A DNA stretch of 64,000 nucleotides from contig JAGSGY010000013.1 in the NCBI GenBank assembly GCA_023954855.1, forward strand, positions 1 to 64,000, given 5' to 3'. Below, piece after piece: positions 36,002-44,674 of this stretch (positions within the stretch are counted from its first letter, which is position 1; each line of letters starts with the position of its first letter). The notes beneath the pieces were generated by a model. That model made no database searches. It saw only the letters and a program-made list of their open reading frames with translations, and had not been told where the DNA came from. The DNA is from Pseudomonadota bacterium. GTDB lineage: Bacteria > Myxococcota_A > UBA796 > GCA-2862545. The position numbers and the translations under genes are program-made.

Positions 36002-36733
36002 CTAGTTTCCCGCCCAGGCGTCGATTTCGTCCGGGGCGACGGTCGCGAACCCGCGCCAGAGCTCGCCAGCTAGCCGCTTGGTCCCCGGCCGGTCTGAGCG
36101 ATAGCGGGCGCGAAGGTAGTCGTTCTTCACGGTGCCGTCGGCTGCAGTCTGCACGCTCGGCTCGAGCAGGTTCATGCGCAGCTGGGTGCGGCCCTGGCTG
36201 GTGCCGGCGTGGGCGACCACGATGGTGCCGTCCTCCTCGACCGTCATGACGACGCCGACGTGGGTCAGCTCGTCGTCGAACTTGCCGTTCCCATTGCGGT
36301 CGTATGTGTTGTCGAAGAAGGCAAGGTCGCCGAGGGTGGGCACCTTCCGTTTGTGGGTCGCACCGATGTCCTTCGCTGCGGCCCACAGTGAGGCGGTGTT
36401 GCCCGTCAGGCCCACTCCCGCACGGTCGTACACAGCGCACACAAAACCCGAGCAGTCGTCACGAAACCCGCGAGGCGTGTGCTTTAGGTAGTGTTCCGCA
36501 GCGTCGGCGACGGCGTGCCCCAGGTCCGTGGCTTCGGCCTTGGGATGGGTGCCCTCAGCAGGAGAGGTCGCTTCGACCTCGCGAGGAGCCTCGTCGCGCG
36601 CGACGAGATCGACTGGCTCGTCAGCCGGCGGAACCGGAACGTGTGACCCCACCGAGGCCAGCGGCCCAGGCACAGCAATGCCCTTCGACGCGCAGCCGAC
36701 GGTGATCAGCGAGAAGAGGAGAACGGAGCGCAT
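36002..36733 (-). CDS. NlpC/P60-type lipoprotein peptidase
   Basis: 243 residues. A lipoprotein signal (MRSVLLFSLITVGC) and a low-complexity linker to about residue 70 precede an NlpC/P60-like domain. Cys is in FRDDCSGFVCAVYDRAG and His in LTHVGVVM, the expected nucleophile and base for cleaving peptidoglycan stem peptides. Between them, after DLAFFDNT, lies DRNGNGKFDDE, a calcium-loop-like (EF-hand/dockerin) insertion. Substrate and regulation are inferred from the family. Confidence 0.82.
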   Translation of the reverse strand: MRSVLLFSLITVGCASKGIAVPGPLASVGSHVPVPPADEPVDLVARDEAPREVEATSPAEGTHPKAEATDLGHAVADAAEHYLKHTPRGFRDDCSGFVCAVYDRAGVGLTGNTASLWAAAKDIGATHKRKVPTLGDLAFFDNTYDRNGNGKFDDELTHVGVVMTVEEDGTIVVAHAGTSQGRTQLRMNLLEPSVQTAADGTVKNDYLRARYRSDRPGTKRLAGELWRGFATVAPDEIDAWAGN

Positions 36734-36835
36734 GGGCTTAGGGCGGAGGGCGAGAGGGGGCCAGGGAGGCAGGGGGGAAGGGCCCCTAGTATGCTACGCC
36801 CCAACGCGGAAGGAAAGCGCGATGCGGAGGACAAC

Positions 36836-37876
36836 ATGACGGTCTCGGTGCCCGCGCTCTTTGAGGGGATCCCGGATCTCCACCTCGAATGGGCCATGGA
36901 GCGATTCACTCGTATCGAGCTGGACTCGGGCGTGCGGCTGATCGAAGAAGGCGAGAGCGATGAAGACATGCTCATCCTCGAGTCTGGAGGTTTGGATGTC
37001 CTTACTGGGGACACCCACCTGGGCACCGCTGTTCCAGGCGACCTGGTCGGAGAGGCGGCGCTGTTTGGTTACCCGGTGCGCACCGCGTCCGTGGTGACGT
37101 CCTCCCCGTGCAGCATCCTCTTGCTCAATCGCGCGGGATACCAGGAGCTTCGGGAGTCATCGAGCCCGGTGGCTTGGCGCCTCGAACAGCGTGCCCTCGA
37201 CTTGGTGACCGATCGACTGCGGACCGTGGGCGAGCGAATCGGGAAGGCATCTGAAGGCACACCGGTCTCCAGTCACGCGACCCAGGGCTTGTTTCAGCGG
37301 GTGTCGCGGATGTTCGGCGCGGGAGGACAGAAACGGACCGACCACCTCGACCTCCCGTTCGTGCTTCGACAGACACGCATGTTTTCGGACGCGCCCCCAG
37401 ACGCCCTTCGCATCGTCGGTGAGCAGATGGAACAGTTTGGTTTCGGGCCCGGCGCCTTCCTCTGCACGCAGGGCGAGCTCGGGGAGACCTTCTTTGTGCT
37501 CGCAAGCGGCAAGGTCGAGGTTCTGATTGGAACGCCCGATGGCGGCGTGGAGCCTCTCGCTCAGCTGCAGCCCGGCGCGTCGTTTGGCCAAATGGCACTG
37601 GTCTCGGACGAACCTCGCATGGCCTCCTGTGTCGCCGTCGACAAAGTCACCGTCGCCACACTCTCGCGCGAGGCCTTTCAGGCTCTGCGCGCACGCGACG
37701 ACCTCGCCGGAAGTGTGCTTCGCGTCGCGTTGTTGCGGTCGCTGTCCGAGCAGCTCGCCTACGCCAACGGCCAGCTAGCCCAACTCGACTGGGTTGCGCG
37801 AAGCCGCTCGAAGGGCGATGTGCGTCGCCTGATGATGGCGTCGGCTGGAGTCGAGGCCAATCTCGGCGGCCGCTAG
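36836..37876 (+). CDS. Tandem cyclic-nucleotide-binding domain protein
   Basis: 346 residues from ATG 36836 (GGAGG 5 nt upstream). Two CRP-like nucleotide-binding domains sit at about 5-130 and 190-310. The first phosphate-binding cassette reads VGEAALFGYPVRTASVV with Glu and Arg kept; the second reads FGQMALVSDEPRMASCVAV with Gln for Glu. No HTH or effector domain follows, only a helical tail. It may be a cAMP/cGMP-responsive adaptor; partners are unknown. Confidence 0.82.
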   Translation: MTVSVPALFEGIPDLHLEWAMERFTRIELDSGVRLIEEGESDEDMLILESGGLDVLTGDTHLGTAVPGDLVGEAALFGYPVRTASVVTSSPCSILLLNRAGYQELRESSSPVAWRLEQRALDLVTDRLRTVGERIGKASEGTPVSSHATQGLFQRVSRMFGAGGQKRTDHLDLPFVLRQTRMFSDAPPDALRIVGEQMEQFGFGPGAFLCTQGELGETFFVLASGKVEVLIGTPDGGVEPLAQLQPGASFGQMALVSDEPRMASCVAVDKVTVATLSREAFQALRARDDLAGSVLRVALLRSLSEQLAYANGQLAQLDWVARSRSKGDVRRLMMASAGVEANLGGR

Positions 37877-37903
37877 GTCGTCTGCTCGAAGAAGAGGGAC
37901 GCT

Positions 37904-39496
37904 GTGAACATCCTCGGAGTCGCCGACGGCCTACACGCAGGGGCCGCGCTCACCGTTAACGGCAAGCTGGTGGCAGTTGCTCACCAGCAGCGGCTCGACC
38001 GCGTTGCCGCCTCGAACGCTTTCCCGTGGCAGGCCATCGAGCAGGTGCTCGAAGATGCCGGTGTCGCCCCGGGCGACGTGGATCTCGTGGGGGTCGCCGG
38101 CCGATTCTCGCCCCCATTCGCGGTCCGTCGTCATCCAAGCCTACGGGCGCTGGCGAGGGATCCGTTCTCGCCCGTCCATGATGCTCGTGTGTTCGCTCAC
38201 GCTCTTCTGCGCCACTCTGGGCTCGGCGCACTCGAGGCGGATCGCGCTGGTGATTGGCTTGCCGCGCGCTTCGCCGAAAGAGATATCCGCCCGCAGCGCG
38301 TCATTTTGGTGGGCATGCACCGTGCCTTGGCTGAAGCCGCCTACCGTCTGCAGGACGATGACACCGACGTGCTGGTGATCACGCTTCACCCCAAGGGCGA
38401 TGGTGTCGCCCTCGCGGTCCATGTCGGGAACAGCGCACAGCTCGACCGGTATTGGACCCAGCGCGGGTTCGCGAGCCTGCATCTTCATCTCGGACGTTGC
38501 GCGGCTACCCTCGGCCTGCGCGCGGGGGTGGATGATGCGCGCCTCTGGGGTCTTGCTGGACAGGGGGAGCCCACCGAAGAACTCGGGATTCTGCTCGACC
38601 GCCACCTGTCCACCGACGGCCTCAAGCTCTCGCGGCGAAGCTACCTGGTGCCGGCGCGGCGCAAGGACCGGGTCTACCAGGCGCTGGCCGATGCGAATCC
38701 GGCCGATGCCGCAGCGAGTATCCAAGCGAACCTCCGGCGAACCGTCGTCGAGCTTGTGCGCAAGCACGTCGCGCACTGGGGGATTCGCACGGTGGCTCTC
38801 GGTGGCCAGGTGTTCGACAATCCACGCCTCGTCGCTGCCGTAGCCGAGATGGACGAGGTGGAGCGTGTTCTTGCAGGGCCCGAACCTGGGTGGGGCTCCC
38901 TGGCTATTGGCGCTGCGACCATGCTCGCGGGCAAGCCTCCCCGCATCGCACCTTCGCTGGGCTTCGATGCCGGAACGCCCACCAAGAAGCAGATTAAGTC
39001 CGCAGTCGTCGCCCTCAAGAATGGCCAGGGTGTGGCCCACTTCTCGGGTCGGGCCGGGTTCGGCACCGAGGGGCAGGGGAGTCGGGCGGCGCTCGTTCGC
39101 GCTGATGACGCAGCCGCCGTCGAGCGGCTTCGCACGGCGCTGGGGCGCCCAGAACACGAGGAACCCCTCGTGATCCTACTCTCCGCCGAGGCCGACTGCT
39201 TTCGGGCGAGCGACAAGATGCGGCTCCCGCTGGCTTACGGAAGCGCCGCTCCGCTGATCGACAACAAGCACGCCACGAGCATGCTCGGAGCACTGTCGCG
39301 CGACAGCCGAGCGCGGGTCTGCGTAGCCTCTGACGGGGCTGTCAAGCAGCTGCTCGACGGCGTGGCCAAGCACGGCATCCACGCACTCGCAGCTTTCCCG
39401 CTCGCGATGGGCTCCGAGCCGACCCTCTCCCGGGCAGAGGCCGCCAGTCGACTCGCCGCCGAGGCTGGCCTTCACGCCTTGGTTGCCGGTGGCTGA
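37904..39496 (+). CDS. Carbamoyltransferase-family (NodU/TobZ-like) protein, degenerate
   Basis: 530 residues from GTG 37904. The N-terminal Kae1-like fold begins MNILGVADGLHAGAALTVNGKL, like NodU/CmcH. A C-terminal part (KNGQGVAHFSGRAGFGTEGQGSR) matches the YrdC-like carbamoyltransferase module including the 'G-R-x-x-G-x-E' segment. In active members the iron-binding stretch is 'D-H-H-x-x-H-A'; here it reads GMHRALAEAA, with only one His. The enzyme may be inactive or differently metallated. Downstream is a membrane protease whose start overlaps this stop. Confidence 0.75.
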   Translation: MNILGVADGLHAGAALTVNGKLVAVAHQQRLDRVAASNAFPWQAIEQVLEDAGVAPGDVDLVGVAGRFSPPFAVRRHPSLRALARDPFSPVHDARVFAHALLRHSGLGALEADRAGDWLAARFAERDIRPQRVILVGMHRALAEAAYRLQDDDTDVLVITLHPKGDGVALAVHVGNSAQLDRYWTQRGFASLHLHLGRCAATLGLRAGVDDARLWGLAGQGEPTEELGILLDRHLSTDGLKLSRRSYLVPARRKDRVYQALADANPADAAASIQANLRRTVVELVRKHVAHWGIRTVALGGQVFDNPRLVAAVAEMDEVERVLAGPEPGWGSLAIGAATMLAGKPPRIAPSLGFDAGTPTKKQIKSAVVALKNGQGVAHFSGRAGFGTEGQGSRAALVRADDAAAVERLRTALGRPEHEEPLVILLSAEADCFRASDKMRLPLAYGSAAPLIDNKHATSMLGALSRDSRARVCVASDGAVKQLLDGVAKHGIHALAAFPLAMGSEPTLSRAEAASRLAAEAGLHALVAGG

Positions 39497-40232
39497 GCAA
39501 GAGCCCAAGGCGATTCTTCGCGAAGTGGTGCTGGTCTGGCTCGCGACGTTGCTCCTGATTCGGCTCGTCGTCATGGCGGCCGACGCCGGCGCCCCAGAAC
39601 TGGTGAAGGCTGCAGTGCCGCTGTTGTTCATGTACGCGCCAGTTTGGTGGCTGCAGCGAACCGGTCGCGATCCGGATGTCTATCCGCTCGCTCTGCCGGC
39701 CTTCTCGGACCGGGCGCCGTACATCGAGGCGCTGAAGCTGAATGCGCTCATCATCGGGCTGATCTTGCTTCCGTGGCTCGCCGGCTACCACTATTGGCAG
39801 ACGAGTTGGCTTCCGTCGATCATGGAGTCCCTTGGATTCAGCCCGAGGAGCATTCCCGAGGTCGAGTACCAGGGAACGTGGCCGTCCAGCCCGCTGCTGC
39901 TGATCGCGTACCACCTGTTCTTTGTGGCCATTCCCGAGGAACTCTTCTACCGAGGCTACGTCCAGAGTCGGCTCGACGAGGTGTGGCCTCCGCGCTGGCG
40001 TCTGTTTGGCGCGGATATCGGCTGGGGTCTGATTGCGGCCTCGGCGATCTTCGCATTGGGGCATTCGATCGTCTCGCTTCAGTGGTGGCATCCCTTCATC
40101 TTCTTCCCGAGCTTGGTCTTCGGTTGGATGCGCTGCCGCACCGGCACGATCGTCGCTGGCGCGCTGTTTCACGCGTGGTCCAACGTGCAGGTGACGACGC
40201 TCGACACCTTGTACGGTATCGTTCCTCCGTGA
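39489..40232 (+). CDS. CPBP-family intramembrane metalloprotease
   Basis: About 247 residues with several membrane helices. The CPBP (Rce1/Abi) motifs are complete: EELFYRGY (motif 1, EExxxR), FALGHSIV (motif 2, FxxxH) and HAWSN (motif 3). These are the glutamate/histidine residues that bind the catalytic metal in the membrane. Substrate is unknown. The start is GTG 39489 (overlapping the previous gene's TGA by 8 bp) or TTG 39483. Confidence 0.9.
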   Translation: MAEQEPKAILREVVLVWLATLLLIRLVVMAADAGAPELVKAAVPLLFMYAPVWWLQRTGRDPDVYPLALPAFSDRAPYIEALKLNALIIGLILLPWLAGYHYWQTSWLPSIMESLGFSPRSIPEVEYQGTWPSSPLLLIAYHLFFVAIPEELFYRGYVQSRLDEVWPPRWRLFGADIGWGLIAASAIFALGHSIVSLQWWHPFIFFPSLVFGWMRCRTGTIVAGALFHAWSNVQVTTLDTLYGIVPP

Positions 40233-40338
40233 ACCGCTCGCCGAGGGTGGGGTCGAATCAACGGGTCAGAGCAACGGTCCGTAGCTGTCCGGCGCTGTCG
40301 CCGTTATAGGTCCGGGTCGCGAGGTCATCGGAGAGTCT

Positions 40339-42120
40339 TTGGAACCCTGTCCCTTCTGCAACACACCTGTCGATGGGGACTTGATCCGCTTCGGTGGAAC
40401 TTGTCCCAGCTGCTTCGGAGAGATCCCAGGCGAAGAGGCCGCTACGGATCCCGGCGAGGCCGTGAAGGCCGCGCAGGTCCAGCAAGACGAAGCACGTGTC
40501 CGACGTCGCATGATGGTCCCGGCCATCATGGGCGCGCTCGCGTTGCTCGCGCTGGGTTCTGCCGCATGCCTGATCGGCTTGCGAACCGCCAGCACCCAGA
40601 CCGAACTCGCGATCGATGCCGCTCTTGCGGATGTCGAGGACGAGGTCACGGTGGATCCCGATGCGCCGAAGAAGGGCGAAGGCAGGCTTGTCGTCGAGCC
40701 TGTCGTGGTCGACGAGGCCACCGGCCGCGTGGGCTACGTCGATCCTCGTACCGGCGAGGAAGTCTCTGTCGATGAAGCCACGGGCACCGTGACGCTCATC
40801 GACGAAGTCGCTGGCGTGAAGCGGGTCATCAACGCGGCGACCGGTGAGGCCGAGGTTTACGATCTCGAGACCGGTGAGCGGGCGATGGTCGACCAAACCA
40901 CCGGCATGGCCGTCGTGCGCGACGAAGAAGCGGGAACCGCACGCGTCGTCGACCCTCGCACTGGAATCACCACCGTCGTCGACGAAGAGACGGGTGCTCC
41001 GACACACGTCATCAACCCTGTCACGGGTGAGACACAGGGTGTCGACGAGGGAACGGGCTTCCTGGTGGTCGAAGATCCAAACACGGGCACCAAATCGGTG
41101 GTGAACACAGCGACGGGAATCGTCGCGGACGTCGACTCCCGCACGGGTGTTGCTGAGCTGGTGAACCCCGAAGATGGCAGCGCGCTGCTGTTTGACCCCG
41201 AGACCGAAGAAGTCGCGACGGTCGACCCCACCACTGGCGTCGCGTCGTTTGTGGATGAAGAGGCTGGCACGACGACTGTCGTCGATCCCCGGTCCGGAGC
41301 GACGGCCGAGGTCGATGGCAGCACGGGCTCGGCGACGCTCGTCAACCCGCGTACCGGCCAGACCACGATCGTGAACCCCGAAGAGGGCACGGTCGCCAAG
41401 ATCGACCCCCTCACGGGAACGGCCATCACGGTGGCTCCGACCGTCGAGGTGAGCGACGAGGATCTCGAGGGGATCGCGGCACTGCCCGACGGACGCCTGC
41501 CGTCTGACGAAGAGCTTGCCGGCCTGGGCGAAGATCTCGATGATCTTCCTGAAGGGCGCATTCGCTCAAAGTCTGAGCTGACCGAGAACTTCCAGATTGG
41601 TGAGCTCGGAACCGCGCCAGACGCGGGCCAAGGCACCACCTCGGGCACCCGCGTCGTCGAGGGCGGCGCGTCCGTGGGCTCTGGACTCTCATCCGGTCCT
41701 CGCGAGGCGACGGTCAAGGTCGATGCTTCGACGGACGTCACGACGACCAAGGCCTCGCAGTACACCGTGCTGGGCCTCACGCCCGACGTGTCGATCTCGC
41801 GGCGCGAGCAGCTCGGCATCCGTCTCGAGGACGACCAGGCCATCATCGCGATGATCAAGCGCGTCATGGACACCGAGATTCCGCGACTTCGGGTTTGCTA
41901 CGAGCGCCGGCTCAAGCAGGCGCCGGAGCTCAAGGGACGCTGGGCCCTCAGATTCACGGTGCGTGCCGACGGCTACACCGAGGCGGCGACCGTGAACGGA
42001 CTCGACAGTCGTGACGACCAGCTCGAGGCCTGCGTGGTCGAGAAGTTGAAGAGCTGGCAGTTCCAGAAGATCCGTGAAGACCAGCCGATCAAGAAGACCG
42101 TCACCTTCCGTCCGAGCTAG
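40339..42120 (+). CDS. AgmX/PglI-type membrane protein with decapeptide-repeat domain
   Basis: 593 residues from TTG 40339. The order is a zinc-ribbon-like N-terminus with two Cys-Pro-x-Cys pairs (CPFC 4-7, CPSC 22-25) in the cytoplasm, and a membrane helix at about 58-80. A block of 24 ten-residue repeats follows (125-365, consensus D-P-x-T-G-x-x-x-V-V), then a low-complexity linker. The C-terminal AgmX/PglI domain (about 505-593) has RVCYERRLKQAPELKGRW and LEACVVEKLKSWQF. AgmX/PglI domains occur in myxobacterial envelope and gliding-associated proteins and resemble TonB-type energy-coupling ends. The repeat block should form a periplasmic solenoid. Confidence 0.85.
   Translation: MEPCPFCNTPVDGDLIRFGGTCPSCFGEIPGEEAATDPGEAVKAAQVQQDEARVRRRMMVPAIMGALALLALGSAACLIGLRTASTQTELAIDAALADVEDEVTVDPDAPKKGEGRLVVEPVVVDEATGRVGYVDPRTGEEVSVDEATGTVTLIDEVAGVKRVINAATGEAEVYDLETGERAMVDQTTGMAVVRDEEAGTARVVDPRTGITTVVDEETGAPTHVINPVTGETQGVDEGTGFLVVEDPNTGTKSVVNTATGIVADVDSRTGVAELVNPEDGSALLFDPETEEVATVDPTTGVASFVDEEAGTTTVVDPRSGATAEVDGSTGSATLVNPRTGQTTIVNPEEGTVAKIDPLTGTAITVAPTVEVSDEDLEGIAALPDGRLPSDEELAGLGEDLDDLPEGRIRSKSELTENFQIGELGTAPDAGQGTTSGTRVVEGGASVGSGLSSGPREATVKVDASTDVTTTKASQYTVLGLTPDVSISRREQLGIRLEDDQAIIAMIKRVMDTEIPRLRVCYERRLKQAPELKGRWALRFTVRADGYTEAATVNGLDSRDDQLEACVVEKLKSWQFQKIREDQPIKKTVTFRPS
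40711..41433 (+). repeat. 24 tandem decapeptide repeats
   Basis: Each unit is 30 bp (one has an extra codon, at the tenth copy) and encodes (D/N)-(P/E)-x-(T/A)-G-x-x-x-V-V. DNA identity between copies is low while the protein pattern is strict, showing selection on structure rather than recent duplication. Confidence 0.9.
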
Positions 42121-42545
42121 AGCCTCACGCTGTAGATGACGGCGTGTTCGCCGACGCCGTAGTAGTCGGCGCGGCGCCCGGATTCGGTCCAACCTGCCTC
42201 TTCATAGAGTCGGCGGGCAGCGGCGTTGCCCGCCCTCACCTCCAAGAAGGCGCGGAGGACACCCTCGGCCCGCCAAGTCAGGGTCGCTGTCGCGAGGAGC
42301 TCTCGCCCGAAGCCGCGACGGCGAGCGTCGGGGTGAACCACGACCGTGAGCACCTCGGCCTCATCGACCACAACGGAGCTGATTAGGTGGCCGTGGATGT
42401 GGCCCTCCACCTCGACCACGAGTGCGCGAACGGTTCGAAGCGCAAGCTGGGCTTGAACGCTCGCGGCTGTCCATGGGTGAAAGGCGCCGGCGCCCTCGAC
42501 GGCCGCAATCGCCTCGGCGTCCGACGCGACCGCTCGCCGGATCAC
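42117..42545 (-). CDS. rimI: Ribosomal-protein-alanine N-acetyltransferase (RimI-like)
   Basis: 142 residues, one GNAT domain. The acetyl-CoA loop is at VHPDARRRGFGRELL (R/Q-x-x-G-x-G/A type). The RimI-typical C-terminal stretch LEVRAGNAAARRLYEEAGW, followed by RADYY, is present. RimI acetylates the N-terminal Ala of ribosomal protein bS18 and is often near tsa genes; tsaD is 4 kb and tsaB 17 kb away here. Its start overlaps the stop of the SurA-like gene (ATGA at 42542). Confidence 0.88.
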   Translation of the reverse strand: MIRRAVASDAEAIAAVEGAGAFHPWTAASVQAQLALRTVRALVVEVEGHIHGHLISSVVVDEAEVLTVVVHPDARRRGFGRELLATATLTWRAEGVLRAFLEVRAGNAAARRLYEEAGWTESGRRADYYGVGEHAVIYSVRL

Positions 42546-43045
42546 AGCGCTTTCGGCGCGATCTCGCGGATCACCACGCGCTCACGGGCACCTGCGAATG
42601 CCGCCGCCGCGGCGGCTTGAAATGCAGGGTCCTCAGCAGGCACCTCGAGATTCCGCTTGATGAACTTCTCGACCACCAGTCGCCGCCTTAGGATGGCCGA
42701 CAAGTCCTTCTCTGTCATGCCCCGGTTCTCGAGGAAGGCATCGAAGGACTCGTAGGTCTCGAAGCTGTCACGCACAGCGTCGAGTCGGCTCGACACTTGC
42801 TCCGGTCGCGGTGCGTACACGCTCACATCACCTGCGAGTTCGCGCACGGCGGCGGTGTCGATGGCTCGGCCCAGCGAGGCTTCCCAAATCGGCATGGCCT
42901 GTGCGTCGCGGGTAGCGAGGACCGTGAGAAGGTCGACATCCGAGCTCAGCACGAGCTGGTCTCCGACGACTGCGACGACGCGGTCAAGAGGTTCGGCGGC
43001 GGCGCTACCCCAGAGGAGCGTGGCGATGAAGAGCAAGCGGTGCAC
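42542..43045 (-). CDS. SurA N-terminal-domain-like periplasmic chaperone
   Basis: About 167 residues from GTG 43045, with a signal peptide (MHRLLFIATLLWGSAAA) and mature start EPLDRVVAVVGDQLVLSSDVDL, the signature of SurA N-domains. The helical remainder (ENRGMTEKDLSAILRRRLVVEKFIKR) also fits, but no parvulin isomerase domain follows. It is a chaperone-only form, probably helping outer-membrane protein folding. No clear ribosome-binding site is visible at the GTG. It is coupled to rimI and divergent from the selenoprotein gene. Confidence 0.8.
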   Translation of the reverse strand: MHRLLFIATLLWGSAAAEPLDRVVAVVGDQLVLSSDVDLLTVLATRDAQAMPIWEASLGRAIDTAAVRELAGDVSVYAPRPEQVSSRLDAVRDSFETYESFDAFLENRGMTEKDLSAILRRRLVVEKFIKRNLEVPAEDPAFQAAAAAAFAGARERVVIREIAPKAL

Positions 43046-43114
43046 GACGTCATCGTAACGCGGGTGCGCGATGCCCTCGTGGGATCGGGATACCATGTGG
43101 CCGCTGGAGGCTTC

Positions 43115-44674
43115 GTGAATCGTTTCTGCCACTTCCTCTCGACTGGAATGGTCGCGCTCGCTGCATGCGGAGAGCCGACGAGTGAGGTTGCGAGCCCTGG
43201 AGCCACAGCCCCCGCCGGTGAAGCAGCGCTGACGGTGGTCTACACGGCCCATGGTGAGGGTGAGATTGAGCCCTGTGGTTGACCGCGTCATCCTCTGGGC
43301 GGTCTGTCCAGGCGAAGTCAGTGGGTCGAGGACGCGCGCTCGTTGGGTGCAGTCGTCTATGTGAACGCCGGGAACGCGCTAGCCCCGCCTTCTAGGAACA
43401 ACCATGGGTCGATCGGGGATGCAGAGCGCATCAAGGCCGAGCTCATCCTCCAGACAGCCGCAGCGGACCAGATCGATGCGATGGCTCTCGGCGAAGAAGA
43501 TTGGCGTCTAGGTCTGGACTGGCTTCGGCAGCGGTCCGCAGAGCTTGCATTGCCCGTGCTGGCTGCCAATCTCGAGTGTGATGGCGTCGCGCCGTTCCCG
43601 GCGAGCCGAGTCGTCGAGCGTGCTGGGCTGAAGGTGGGCATTGTCGGTGTGACGAGTGGACAGGTTCCCGGCTGCATCGTTTCCGACCCCATCGCCGCCG
43701 CCGGTCGCGTAGCGGATGGCCTCAGGGCCGAGGTCGACGTGGTGGTGGGCTTACTGCCCCTCCGGCTGACCCGGATTGAGGAAGGAGCGGATCTCGGGAT
43801 CGACCTCGCGGTGAGCGGGGGTGAGCCCGTGAAGTACGAAGACCTGGTTCCGTGGCGGGGTGGGTACAAGGCGGCCTCGGGGGGCCAGACCAAGCATCTG
43901 GGTGCCGTCGGTCTCTACCCGAGTCCAGGCGCGACGGGTTGGGCCCCCGATCCATCACTGGTCTTGCTTCGTGAGATCGAGAAGACGCAGGCGCTTCGTG
44001 ATCGCGTTGCCGATCGGCTTGAGAAGGCCAACGACGAAGGGCGGCGTAGCCGCTACGGCGAGATGATCGCCAAGTACGACGCCGATCAAGAGGAACGCCG
44101 GGCGAAAGTCGCGGCGTTGGCGGGAGACAGCGGCGTGGGCAATCGGCTCGTCAACAAGCTGGTCCCTCTCGATGAGGCGATCTCGGATCACCCAGAGACT
44201 CTGGAGCGCGTGACTTCAGCGAAGGCTCGGGTCACTGCGGCTGCCACCGGGGGAGCGGACGTCACCGAGCTGGTCAACGTCCCACACCTCATCCCGGGAG
44301 ACGGACCGTTTGTGGGAGCCGACGCCTGCCAGTCGTGTCACACCGAGCAGCACACCCAGTGGCGTCGGACCTCTCATGCCAGAGCGTACAAGGGCCTTGT
44401 GGACGTCGATAGGGCCATGGACCCGGAGTGCTACTCCTGCCACGTCACCGGGGCGGACTCCGAGCACGGACCGCGCGAGCCGATGCTGGTCGGTCCGTTC
44501 CGCGATGTGCAGTGCGAAGCCTGTCATGGGCCCGGGCGTGCCCACATTGCAGCACCGGCAACGGTACGAATGGTGAAGAGCCCAGATGAATCTCTGTGCA
44601 TCACCTGCCATGATGGTGAGCGAGACATGGGGCGCTTCGAGCTGGAGCGCTACCTCAAGAGGGTGTCGCATTGA
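43115..44674 (+). CDS. UshA-like tetraheme cytochrome lipoprotein with selenocysteine (UGA at 43280)
   Basis: 519 residues if the in-frame TGA at 43280-43282 is read as Sec56. GTG 43115 (GGAGG 4 nt upstream) starts a lipoprotein signal ending in LAAC. The next segment, VVYTAHGEGEIEPCG-Sec-P then LGGLSRR, matches the 'EPCGC...LGGLARR' stretch of UshA-like metallophosphatase relatives, with Sec at the second Cys. The phosphatase motifs are degenerate (GEEDW where GNHE-like would be). A coiled coil spans about 285-335, and four heme sites follow: CQSCH 405-409, CYSCH 439-443, CEACH 467-471 and CITCH 495-499. Periplasm-facing electron transfer is inferred. A SECIS-like hairpin lies at 43295-43311. 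It is coupled to the P1 peptidase gene (TTGA). Confidence 0.88.
43280..43311 (+). promoter_or_regulatory. UGA(Sec) codon and bacterial SECIS hairpin
   Basis: The UGA is at 43280-43282. CUGGGCGGUCUGUCCAG (43295-43311) folds into a 6-bp stem (one G-U) with loop GGUCU. The loop's first G is separated from the UGA by 18 nt. As I recall the E. coli fdhF element, both loop and spacing are the same. Downstream codons remain in frame and conserved. Confidence 0.88.

Noticed and set aside
43280-43282. TGA as a nonsense mutation or sequencing error
   Set aside because: It falls at a position expected to be Cys, the frame is unbroken on both sides, and the hairpin loop and spacing fit Sec insertion. 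It cannot be excluded without reads.
43343-44674. A separate cytochrome gene beginning after the TGA at 43280
   Set aside because: There is no Shine-Dalgarno or signal peptide at 43343, and the upstream part is in the same frame with a lipoprotein signal. The UGA context carries a SECIS-like hairpin, so one selenoprotein gene explains it better.
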